From CAZILN01 sp964540005 (GTDB lineage: Bacteria > Bacteroidota > Bacteroidia > Bacteroidales > SM23-62), in assembly GCA_964540005.1 (NCBI GenBank), contig CAZILN010000393.1, positions 1 to 18,679 of the forward strand: a stretch of 18,679 nucleotides of DNA. Reading direction: 5' to 3'. A program made the translations under genes and the position numbers. Of this stretch, positions 7,536 to 13,638 are shown in pieces. A model generated the notes under the pieces. It did no database searches. It had not been told where the DNA came from and saw only the letters and a program-made list of their open reading frames with translations. The number at the start of each line of letters is the position of its first letter. Positions within the stretch are counted from its first letter, which is position 1.

Positions 7536-10373
7536 TTACAGGGAATTCGCTATTTGAGTATAGCGGTTGGCTTCATCAACAAATCCCTGCTGTCTAAGTA
7601 TTTCTGCCAGAGTGATGTAGGAAGGTTTAAAATTACTGTTGACCTCGATGGCTTTACGGAAGTAATTCTTGGCTGTTTCATAGTCATTCTTCCTTGCATA
7701 AGCCAGACCAGTATTGTGATAAGCAGTAACGAAGCGGTAATTGATCCTGGTGATCCTGATAAAAGTAGTAATGGCTTTATCAAGTTCACCCATATTCATA
7801 TAAGCGATCCCTATCATGTTAAGGGCCTTGTCATAATCGGGGTAAACCCCCATGCATTGTGAAGCAACCTCAATTGCCCTGTTGTAATTCCGGGTGGCGA
7901 TACATGCTTCCGAAAGCTTCAGCATGGCGATCTCATTTAAGGGCTCTTCCCTGATCACCTCCTCCAGAAGGGGTATGCCCTCAAGGTAGTTCTTCTGGTC
8001 AACCATCTGTATGCCCTGATAATCTTTTTTACTTTTCCTTTTAACAATGGCGCATACGGGTACAGAATCAACCCTGATGGTGTGGATGGTATTGTACGGG
8101 GGCCAGAGGTTATTTTTCAGCTGGTCCGGACTTATATAATTACAAAAATACACGGCATAGTCCCAGTCATAGGATCCCCGGTCATAATACCTGGTATACA
8201 GGCTGACGGCCTGTTCCCTGTTATTCCTCAAATAATAACTGATTCTGGCATTGTTTGCTATCCTGACCTGATTAGAGTCCGAGCGGGGTAAGTCTTCAAT
8301 GACGTTTTCAATAAGCCATTCAGTTCCCTGCCTAAGGCTGTTAAGGTAATAATCGGTCTCAAACCTACCATAGGCTGCATTTGTCCCGCCCAGGATCTCG
8401 TTGAAATAAATATATTCAAAGGGATGGTTGGCGATAATGTGCCGGGCCGGGTGGAGTATGCCCAGGAAGAGCATTCCGGATACAACATATTTCAGGTACC
8501 CGGAGCGGAAATGTCTGATCAGGGTGTCGAAGCTCAGGGCTGCCAGGACAGCCATAGGGGAAAAAACGAACAATACGTGCCTCCATCCTCCGTACACGTT
8601 GGAATTCTTGTAGATGATATATGCAACCGGGAACAATACTGAAAAATACAGTAAGAAGGTATACACTGACCTGTATTGTTGCCGGGACATCTTATAGAGG
8701 AATGCATTCATGACAAATCCAAGGAGTATGATCACGGGAACGGTATACATGATGTTCTTTGGAAGATAATACCAGGGCAGCATGTTTGACCAATGAATGC
8801 TTCCGTCGAATAATACCCGGATGGAGACGGTGATGTTTGACATCATCCTCAGGGCCTCGAATGGATTGGAAAAGGGTTTCTGAATCCCGTAGGGCCATAC
8901 AAGCAGACTAAGGAGGTAGGCCGCTATAGAAATGATTACCAGGTATACCAGTCCCTTCCAGACAAACTTCAGGTACTCCGCGGAGAATAGTTTGAATTCC
9001 CAGCGGGTAACAAGTAGGTACAGGCCGGCAAAAGCAAAGGCATAGGGTATCAGCATGAGTCCGCCTATCCGGATACTGATGGTAAAAGCTATTCCCAGGG
9101 TGATCCAGATGGCCGTTCGTAAGGAAAAATGAGGCAGCTTTTTCAAAAAGCGGAAGATCTGGTAGATGGTGAACGCATACCCGAGAGCGAAAGGAATGTC
9201 AAGGGGGTTGTTAAAAGAATGACCTATAAACCTGGGAGCGAAGAACATCAGTATCAGGGTAATGAGCCCTGCCCTGTAGCCCGCCAAAAAAATTGCCATC
9301 AATCCGCATACCAGCATGGTAAGAAAGCCTGCAACCGCAATCATGGCATGCCGTACCTCGTAAGGATTCTCTACTGAGAAGATCCGGTTAACCACATATG
9401 TGAGCAGGTCAAATGACTGACCGTAATAATTCAGTTTATGCTGGGGATCATTCAAGGCAGACTGGTCCTCATGATCGGTGGCATAATAATTATAGACTTT
9501 TTCCGCATGCCAGTAATGTTTTTCGTCATCACCGGAGATCCCGGCCTGCCGGCTCATGAGGGGCATGAGGAAAAGAAGGATGACTGCAACTGCCACGAAA
9601 AGGATGCGGTACAGTGAGGTATAGGGCAGAAACCCGTATCGAAGATGTGGCCTGGTTTTATATTCCCTCAGCGGGATCATTATATTCCAGTTAAAGGATT
9701 GCTTCTGCCTGTCCATTATTGCCCGGAAAGAGATATTTTTTTTATAAGTATCTGTTTTCAGAGGGGAGAGTTGTGAGATCCGGCAAACACCTGTCGGGAT
9801 GGAAAGCTTGTCAATTAAAAAGCTGAGATCCTGCTGATAATCACACCCGATACCTGTTTCCGAATAATATTCAACAAGATCTTTACGGCAGAAGAAAACC
9901 GGCCCTGCATTATTGCTCCCCGGCGTTTCTTCCTGTCCGAGAAAACTGGCCACAAGGATCCCATAATCACTGATCTGGTCCTGTTTAACATAGAAGAACT
10001 CATCAAGGTTAAATGATTTCTCTAGATGATCAGCCTCGATAAACAGTATATGTTCCTTGCTTGCCTGCTTAATGGTCTCGATAAAGGGTGAAGATGCCGG
10101 ATCACCGGTGGATTCAAGGACTTTAATGGATTTCTTCTCCAGATATGATTGCAACTCTGCTGAAGCCTGGAGTTTTTTATTAATAGCCGGCGGATCAGCT
10201 GATGAGATCAGGATCTCAAAATCCTTCTCGTAGGGTTTCTTTATCTTACCGACAGATCCAAGCAGGTGGTCTATTCCTTCGGGATCACCTGAAGATAATA
10301 CTACAATGGACAGGCTCAGGGTGTGTTCCCGTATAGACTCTTTCCGTTGTTTCGGTTTAGACCGTCTCGACAT
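7536..10373 (-). CDS. Fusion protein: GT2-like domain + GT-C (GT39/PMT-like) membrane glycosyltransferase + TPR tail
   Basis: 945 aa with three parts. (1) Residues ~18-235 resemble a family 2 glycosyltransferase (LSLSIVVLSSGDPEGIDHLL, then HILFIEADHLEKSF), but the DxD site reads EAD and other family motifs are weak, so it may be degenerate. (2) Residues ~255-655 hold about ten membrane helices. The first periplasmic loop begins with the acidic motif SGDDEKHYWHA (280-290) expected at the active site of GT-C enzymes using polyprenyl-phosphate sugars. APRFIGHSFNNPLDIPFALG and VYGGWRHVLFVFSP are further GT39/PMT-like signatures. The conserved segment HPFEYIYFNEILGG follows at ~650-663. (3) Residues ~785-940 are TPR repeats (AMLKLSEACIATRNYNRAIE; NMIGIAYMNMGELDKAITTF; AYHNTGLAYARKNDYETAKN). 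Predicted role: inner-membrane transfer of a lipid-linked sugar to an exported glycan, lipid or protein. The acceptor is unknown. Confidence 0.75.
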   Translation of the reverse strand: MSRRSKPKQRKESIREHTLSLSIVVLSSGDPEGIDHLLGSVGKIKKPYEKDFEILISSADPPAINKKLQASAELQSYLEKKSIKVLESTGDPASSPFIETIKQASKEHILFIEADHLEKSFNLDEFFYVKQDQISDYGILVASFLGQEETPGSNNAGPVFFCRKDLVEYYSETGIGCDYQQDLSFLIDKLSIPTGVCRISQLSPLKTDTYKKNISFRAIMDRQKQSFNWNIMIPLREYKTRPHLRYGFLPYTSLYRILFVAVAVILLFLMPLMSRQAGISGDDEKHYWHAEKVYNYYATDHEDQSALNDPQHKLNYYGQSFDLLTYVVNRIFSVENPYEVRHAMIAVAGFLTMLVCGLMAIFLAGYRAGLITLILMFFAPRFIGHSFNNPLDIPFALGYAFTIYQIFRFLKKLPHFSLRTAIWITLGIAFTISIRIGGLMLIPYAFAFAGLYLLVTRWEFKLFSAEYLKFVWKGLVYLVIISIAAYLLSLLVWPYGIQKPFSNPFEALRMMSNITVSIRVLFDGSIHWSNMLPWYYLPKNIMYTVPVIILLGFVMNAFLYKMSRQQYRSVYTFLLYFSVLFPVAYIIYKNSNVYGGWRHVLFVFSPMAVLAALSFDTLIRHFRSGYLKYVVSGMLFLGILHPARHIIANHPFEYIYFNEILGGTNAAYGRFETDYYLNSLRQGTEWLIENVIEDLPRSDSNQVRIANNARISYYLRNNREQAVSLYTRYYDRGSYDWDYAVYFCNYISPDQLKNNLWPPYNTIHTIRVDSVPVCAIVKRKSKKDYQGIQMVDQKNYLEGIPLLEEVIREEPLNEIAMLKLSEACIATRNYNRAIEVASQCMGVYPDYDKALNMIGIAYMNMGELDKAITTFIRITRINYRFVTAYHNTGLAYARKNDYETAKNYFRKAIEVNSNFKPSYITLAEILRQQGFVDEANRYTQIANSL

Positions 10374-10412
10374 AATCCATAAAAGTAAAAAAAATTAGGA
10401 AGCCCTCTAATT

Positions 10413-10432
10413 GGACATATGATTTGGAAGAT
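10413..10432 (-). other. Predicted guide segment adjoining the TnpB element right end
   Basis: The 20 nt immediately outside the right end on the transcribed strand read ATCTTCCAAATCATATGTCC. In characterised IS200/IS605 elements the guide part of the reRNA is encoded by flanking host DNA directly after the right end, so this stretch is the expected guide. It depends on the boundary placed at 10433; a shift of one or two bases is possible. It lies between the element and the ATG of the glycosyltransferase gene at 10373. Confidence 0.45.
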
Positions 10433-10575
10433 TTGACATCCTCCCTTCCGTGAACGAAAGGGATTCCTGAGGCTTCTACAAAGCCATGGGCAGTACTTCC
10501 TTGCGGTTTCCTGCAGGTTCCTGCTGCCGACCGCTAACGCGGTTCGCTCGACAGGTCATCCCCGTCTGCCCGACG
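10433..10575 (-). ncRNA. Candidate reRNA/omega-RNA scaffold overlapping the tnpB 3' end
   Basis: On the minus strand the last ~100 nt of tnpB and the 43 nt after its stop are unusually rich in stems. Seen: ACCGC/GCGGT with loop (10530-10543), GCAGG/CCTGC (10513-10524), GGCTT/AAGCC around the stop codon (10471-10485), a terminal CCCTTTCG/CGGAAGGG stem with a TTCA loop (10443-10462), and a long-range CTGCCC/GGGCAG pairing (10565-10570 with 10488-10493). This matches where TnpB guide RNAs are encoded in characterised systems: at the right end, in the same direction, partly inside the gene. The 5' end is a guess. The RNA would end in the flanking guide at 10432 and below. Confidence 0.55.
10443..10462 (-). 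repeat. Right-end stem-loop of the TnpB element
   Basis: CCCTTCCG (10443-10450) and CGAAAGGG (10455-10462) on the plus strand form an 8-bp stem with one G:T wobble and a 4-nt loop. It lies 10 nt inside the proposed end TTGACATCCT. In IS605-type elements this structure is recognised by the Y1 transposase as single-stranded DNA and is also the last stem of the reRNA before the guide. Confidence 0.65.
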
Positions 10576-11696
10576 GTTTTTATGTTCTTTGCAGCATTTA
10601 TATCTGCATTTTCCTCATGACCACAGGCTAAACACCTGAAAACATCCTGTGAGAGCCTGTTCTGTTTTGCCGTGTGACCACAGCATGAACAAGCCTGCGA
10701 TGTATGCCTGTAATCTACTTCGACCAATCTTCCACCGTTCCACGAAAGCTTGTATTCCAGCTGCCGACTGAACTCGAACCATCCCTGGTCAAGGATGGAT
10801 TTGTTCAATCCGGACTTTGCTTTAACATTCCTCCCAGGATCTTCCCGTGTCCCTTTTGCAGATGCACTCATGTTCTTAATCCTTAATCCTTCAACGTACA
10901 CTTTCACGTGGTTTTTGCTGATCTCTGTACTCAATTTATGAAGGAAGTCTGATCGCACATTAGCTATCGTGTGATGAAGCGTTGATATTTTTCTTTTCTG
11001 CTTATTCCAGTTCTCTGATCCTTTCTTTTTCCGCGATAGTTTCCGCTGCTCCCTAGCCAACCGGTCATCATGCCTTCTGAAACTGTTTACCCCTCCAACC
11101 ATGGTCCCGTCTGAAAAGGCTGCAAAGCATTTTATCCCTGCATCAATGCTAATCTCAGTATCAGAGGGATGCATTCCGGTTTCAAGCATCTGCTCCACCT
11201 GGATGGATGCATGCCATTTCCCACCCCTGCGTGTTACAGAAATGTTTTTAACCCTGCCTTCAATTGCGCAGCTCCTGTAAAAACCTATCCAGCCGATCTT
11301 AGGTAAAAATATTCTTCGATTATCAATCTTACAACCCTGGGGGAACCGGATGCCGTCTCCCGATCCTTTCTTTTTAAACACTGGTATGCGCTTCAATGGC
11401 TGGTTCTTATCAAAGGCGTCTTTGAATCCCCTTTCAAGGTCCCTGAGCTTTTGTTGTAGCACCTGGGATGGGCACTCCTTCAGAAAACCGTACTCATCGG
11501 ATCGTTTCCAAAGGGTCAGCCAGAAAGCCAGTTCATTGTACCAGAGCATACCTTGTTTGTTCTCCAACCGTTCCAGGTTCAGGGCAAGGGCCTTATTCCA
11601 AACAAAACGTGAGGAACCGCAAAACCTTGAGAGTTTTGACCCAATTTCATCATTGGTCTTTAAACTAAATATATATGCTTTTCGTATAGTTTGCAT
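10476..11696 (-). CDS. tnpB: TnpB, IS605 OrfB-type RNA-guided endonuclease
   Basis: 406 aa from the ATG at 11696 (MQTIRKAYIFSLKTN, the usual TnpB N-terminus). An open extension to 11741 adds MKSCIISAFFVYLRV, which is unlike the family, so it was not used. Domains: OrfB N-terminal REC/wedge part (~1-175, with SSRFVWNKALALNLE and QVLQQKLRDLERGFKDAF), then a split RuvC nuclease. Catalytic residues are all present: Asp185 (SIDAGIKCFAAFSDG), Glu269 (VYVEGLRIKNM) and Asp365 (ENADINAAKNI). The zinc finger between them is intact (Cys336, Cys339, Cys355, Cys358). The last ~30 residues after the finger are low-complexity and coincide with the reRNA region. The family cuts DNA matching the reRNA guide next to a TAM and helps the element persist. 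A neighbouring tnpA is absent. No frameshift or stop is seen, so it could be active. Confidence 0.93.
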   Translation of the reverse strand: MQTIRKAYIFSLKTNDEIGSKLSRFCGSSRFVWNKALALNLERLENKQGMLWYNELAFWLTLWKRSDEYGFLKECPSQVLQQKLRDLERGFKDAFDKNQPLKRIPVFKKKGSGDGIRFPQGCKIDNRRIFLPKIGWIGFYRSCAIEGRVKNISVTRRGGKWHASIQVEQMLETGMHPSDTEISIDAGIKCFAAFSDGTMVGGVNSFRRHDDRLAREQRKLSRKKKGSENWNKQKRKISTLHHTIANVRSDFLHKLSTEISKNHVKVYVEGLRIKNMSASAKGTREDPGRNVKAKSGLNKSILDQGWFEFSRQLEYKLSWNGGRLVEVDYRHTSQACSCCGHTAKQNRLSQDVFRCLACGHEENADINAAKNIKTVGQTGMTCRANRVSGRQQEPAGNRKEVLPMAL

Positions 11697-11903
11697 TACT
11701 CTTAAATATACAAAAAAAGCTGATATTATGCAAGATTTCACGTAGTTAAAAACATGCTGTTTGTTCGATTCATATGCATTTGGTCTTCATATACAAATTT
11801 GATTAAATGTCTGGGTCTTGTCACTGGGAAGAGACCAGAACTTACCCAAGTGTTAATACCATTAATTACAAAATATCGCAGTATATGTTAAGAAAAGTTT
11901 TAT

Positions 11904-11948
11904 ATGTCCTTATATCCCGCCCCTGAAGAGAGCGGGTTTTACGGACAT
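11904..11948. repeat. Nested hairpin, possible left end of the TnpB element
   Basis: Outer arms ATGTCC (11904-11909) and GGACAT (11943-11948) and inner arms CCCGC (11916-11920) and GCGGG (11932-11936) pair with symmetric 6-nt internal loops and an 11-nt apical loop CCCTGAAGAGA. Such imperfect hairpins sit near left ends of IS200/IS605 elements. On the plus strand the inner stem is followed by TTTT, so a weak terminator is an alternative, but no plus-strand gene precedes it. Confidence 0.5.
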
Positions 11949-11959
11949 GTGGATAAATA

Positions 11960-12061
11960 CTACCTGACACCGTGCAGCTAAGTAGCAGCTCTCTCTATCT
12001 GTAATGTCATTTGATATGGATAGTACATTTTCCACCTGACATCACGTAGTTTATGTAGTGG
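11960..12061. repeat. Two diverged copies of a ~30-bp motif 72 bp apart
   Basis: 11960-11988 (CTACCTGACACCGTGCAGCT...) and 12032-12061 (CCACCTGACATCACGTAGTT...) share ACCTGACA exactly and then align with mainly C/T and G/A differences, ending in GTAGCAG versus GTAGTGG. Each copy starts and ends with short complementary ends (CTAC/GTAG and CCAC/GTGG). Similarity was judged by eye and could partly be chance. Confidence 0.35.
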
Positions 12062-12079
12062 TAAATGTACTATCCTATC
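12013..12079. repeat. 67-bp imperfect palindrome beside the rpmH terminator
   Basis: A perfect 13-bp inverted repeat GGATAGTACATTT (12018-12030) / AAATGTACTATCC (12063-12075). It is extended outward by GATA/TATC (12013-12016 with 12076-12079, one bulged T) and inward by CCAC/GTGG (12032-12035 with 12058-12061, one T:T mismatch), leaving a 22-nt loop. Together 21 base pairs. The palindrome ends directly at the A-run of the rpmH terminator. It has no T-run of its own. Confidence 0.7.
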
Positions 12080-12113
12080 AAAAAAAAAGCCGTATCACTA
12101 GTTATGATACGGC
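12080..12113 (-). terminator. Rho-independent terminator of rpmH
   Basis: On the minus strand GCCGTATCA and TGATACGGC form a perfect 9-bp stem (12089-12097 with 12105-12113) with a 7-nt loop TAACTAG, followed by nine T residues. It begins 21 nt after the rpmH stop codon. A textbook intrinsic terminator. Confidence 0.92.
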
Positions 12114-12134
12114 CCTGCTTGAAAATATCTTTTC

Positions 12135-12293
12135 TTATACCTTATGCCTGGGTTCATCCGAAACGGTCAGTTTTTTTCTTCCTTTTGCCCGTCTTCTGGC
12201 TACTATTTTTCTTCCGGTCACCGAAGCCATTCTGCTTCTGAATCCGTGCTTGTTCTTTCTTTTCCTCCTGGATGGCTGGAATGTCCTTTTCAT
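12135..12293 (-). CDS. rpmH: 50S ribosomal protein L34
   Basis: 52 aa, starting at ATG 12293 and ending at TAA 12135-12137. The protein begins MKRTFQPSRRKRKNKHGFRS, continues RMASVTGRKIVARRRAKGRK and ends KLTVSDEPRHKV. The K-R-T-[FY]-Q-P-S start, the HGFRSRM centre and the strongly basic composition are diagnostic of L34, a small protein of the large ribosomal subunit. The length is slightly above the common 44-46 aa, with extra residues at the C-terminus. The gene has its own promoter upstream and a strong terminator downstream. The usual bacterial partner rnpA is not next to it; the following DNA is the palindrome and the TnpB element. Confidence 0.95.
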   Translation of the reverse strand: MKRTFQPSRRKRKNKHGFRSRMASVTGRKIVARRRAKGRKKLTVSDEPRHKV

Positions 12294-12322
12294 CTTTACT
12301 AACGCTTATAAATTTCAGACTG

Positions 12323-12353
12323 CAAAACTAGTGTTTTTTTACAGAAGACAAAA
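12323..12353 (-). promoter_or_regulatory. Bacteroidota-type promoter for rpmH
   Basis: On the minus strand TTTTG (12349-12353) is followed after 18 nt by TAGTTTTG (12323-12330), a match to the -33 TTTG / -7 TAnnTTTG promoter of Bacteroidota with the expected spacing. Transcription would start near 12316, leaving a ~22-nt leader before the rpmH ATG. It lies in the rsmG-rpmH gap. Confidence 0.65.
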
Positions 12354-12371
12354 CAATGAGACATGAATTTT

Positions 12372-13013
12372 TCAATCCCTGCTTTTGCATGGATTGATAA
12401 CAGCAGGTTCAACCGGAAGACATACAATTTTCTTGGTTGCGAAATAGTCTTCTTCAAAATAATCTGATACAGGTACAATGCTTGCTTTACCTGAAAATAC
12501 TGAGAGTTCCTTACCCAGCTCTCCGCCTGTCAGGTAAAGTATTCCGGCAGCATCATCCCTCAGGTTTTTCTTGACCAGGCTGGCAAATTTCTCAAATCCT
12601 GTCACTGCCCTGCTGATTACAACCTGGTAGCGCTCCCTGTGGTCTTCTATCCTGGACCAGACGGTCCGTATGTTTTTCAGTCCCAGCTCCCGGCTGACCT
12701 CATCAACCACTGTAATTTTTTTCTTTGTGGCATCAAGAAGGGTAAATTCTTTATCCGGACAGATTATGGCCAGGGGGATGCCCGGGAATCCCCCTCCGGT
12801 ACCGACATCCAGGATACTGCTGCCATTGGTGAAAAGGCTGATCCTTGCCAGGACCAGTGAATACAGCACATGGTGGAGGTAGAGATGTGAGATATCTTTC
12901 CTTGAGATAACATTGATACGCTGGTTCCAGTATGTATAAAGCCCTGATAGCTTTTCCAGGGCCAGGTACTGATCCAGGCTGAGATCCGGAAAATATTTCT
13001 TTATAAGCTGCAT
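12372..13013 (-). CDS. rsmG: 16S rRNA (guanine-527 N7)-methyltransferase RsmG
   Basis: 213 aa, close to the usual 205-240. It transfers a methyl group from S-adenosylmethionine to N7 of G527 in 16S rRNA. Signatures: NQRINVISRKD (~30-40), the SAM-binding motif I SILDVGTGGGFPGIPLAI (~66-83), the acidic end of beta-2 (TLLDATKKK), and VISRAV (~131-136), all characteristic of the GidB/RsmG family. Position: 25 bp downstream of the ECF sigma gene and probably cotranscribed with it and the GT2 gene. The next gene downstream, rpmH, has its own promoter. The C-terminus is somewhat extended compared with E. coli. No unusual features were seen. Confidence 0.93.
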   Translation of the reverse strand: MQLIKKYFPDLSLDQYLALEKLSGLYTYWNQRINVISRKDISHLYLHHVLYSLVLARISLFTNGSSILDVGTGGGFPGIPLAIICPDKEFTLLDATKKKITVVDEVSRELGLKNIRTVWSRIEDHRERYQVVISRAVTGFEKFASLVKKNLRDDAAGILYLTGGELGKELSVFSGKASIVPVSDYFEEDYFATKKIVCLPVEPAVINPCKSRD

Positions 13014-13038
13014 CGGGTGGTAAATAACAGCAGCCTGC

Positions 13039-13638
13039 TTACATTTTAGCGCTGGTGTTTTTAAGGATATTGAAAAGGAGTTCCCTGGCCCTGAATAATT
13101 GTGCCTTTACTGTCCCGATCGGAAGTTCCAGCTCCTCAGAGATCTCCTCATAGGAATATTCTTTGAAGTAGCGCAACTCGACCAATGTCCTGTACCTGGG
13201 TTTAAGCTTATTTACCACGTCTCTTAAAAGCTTGATCTTCTGCTTATTAATCATATTTTCCTCAGGGTCCGGGGTATCGGATTGTATGGTAACCGATGCA
13301 GTATCCTGGTCTTCGGTACTCCCGTCAATTGATACGGTTGCTGCTCTTTTTTTCCTGATGAAATCAATACAGTTATTGGTGGCTATTTTAAAGAGCCAGG
13401 TACTGAAGGCAAAATTTGGGGTGTACTGATCGATGTTCTTAAAAGCTTTCCCGAAGGCTTCGATGGTCAGGTCTTCAGCATCACTGCTATTATTCACCAT
13501 CTTAAGGAGCATGAAGTAGATGGCATCGCGATACCGGCCCAGCAATTCAGCATAGGCTTGCTGGTCACCTGAGCTGGCCCGGCTGACGAGCGCAAAATCA
13601 TATCTTGCTTTATCTGAAAGGTTGGGATTTAATTCCAT
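13039..13638 (-). CDS. RNA polymerase sigma factor, ECF (sigma-70 family)
   Basis: 199 aa. Region 2 lies at about 27-100: SSGDQQAYAELLGRYRDAIY (core binding), DAEDLTIEAFGKAFKNIDQY, then the -10 recognition and melting part FSTWLFKIATNNCIDFIRKK. An acidic, serine/threonine-rich linker (~100-135) leads to region 4 at about 140-190: LKPRYRTLVELRYFKEYSYE with the helix-turn-helix EISEELELPIGTVKAQLFRARELL. There is no region 1.1 or 3, so it belongs to the ECF group. No cognate anti-sigma gene adjoins it: downstream is rsmG and upstream the GT2 gene, whose stop overlaps the sigma start by 10 bp. Regulation of this factor is therefore not obvious; its regulon is unknown, with envelope functions suggested only by context. 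Confidence 0.93.
   Translation of the reverse strand: MELNPNLSDKARYDFALVSRASSGDQQAYAELLGRYRDAIYFMLLKMVNNSSDAEDLTIEAFGKAFKNIDQYTPNFAFSTWLFKIATNNCIDFIRKKRAATVSIDGSTEDQDTASVTIQSDTPDPEENMINKQKIKLLRDVVNKLKPRYRTLVELRYFKEYSYEEISEELELPIGTVKAQLFRARELLFNILKNTSAKM

Larger units (their letters stand above)
10433..11952 (-). mobile_element. IS200/IS605-family element encoding only TnpB (IS1341-like); left boundary uncertain
   Basis: The right end is clear: on the minus strand, after the tnpB stop, comes a stem-loop CCCTTTCG-TTCA-CGGAAGGG followed by GAGGATGTCAA, the usual arrangement for IS605-type right ends (TCAA cleavage tetranucleotide). No Y1 transposase tnpA is present, so mobility would need a transposase supplied elsewhere. 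There are no terminal inverted repeats or target duplications, as expected for this family. The left end is not resolved: a hairpin at 11904-11948 lies where a left-end hairpin should be, and a TTTAT just outside it (minus strand, 11953-11957) could be the transposon-adjacent motif. This is why 11952 is given, but other positions up to about 12010 are possible. Confidence 0.6.
11697..12079. other. Gene-free region between tnpB and the rpmH terminator
   Basis: About 380 bp with no credible coding region. It is AT-rich near tnpB, where a TATATTTA just before the tnpB ATG (minus strand) is one base off the TAnnTTTG box. It holds an imperfect hairpin at about 11810-11839 (TCTGG ... CCAGA), the nested hairpin at 11904-11948, two diverged copies of a ~30-bp ACCTGACA-containing motif (11960-11988 and 12032-12061), and the 67-bp palindrome at 12013-12079. 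Part of it must be the left end of the TnpB element; the rest may be remnants of another small element. Confidence 0.6.

Noticed and set aside
11697..11741. N-terminal extension of TnpB to 11741
   Set aside because: The extra 15 residues do not resemble TnpB, whereas MQTIRKAYIFSLKTN at 11696 is the expected start.
11904..11948. Plus-strand terminator
   Set aside because: The GC stem followed by TTTT looks terminator-like, but there is no plus-strand gene upstream to terminate; an IS-end hairpin is the better reading.
11697..12134. CRISPR array or integron attC-like sites
   Set aside because: The two ACCTGACA copies are diverged and only two in number, with no regular spacers and no attC core sequences.
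12058..12366. 102-aa plus-strand reading frame
   Set aside because: It runs antisense through rpmH, its promoter and terminator; its composition reflects reversed L34 codons and no family features were seen.
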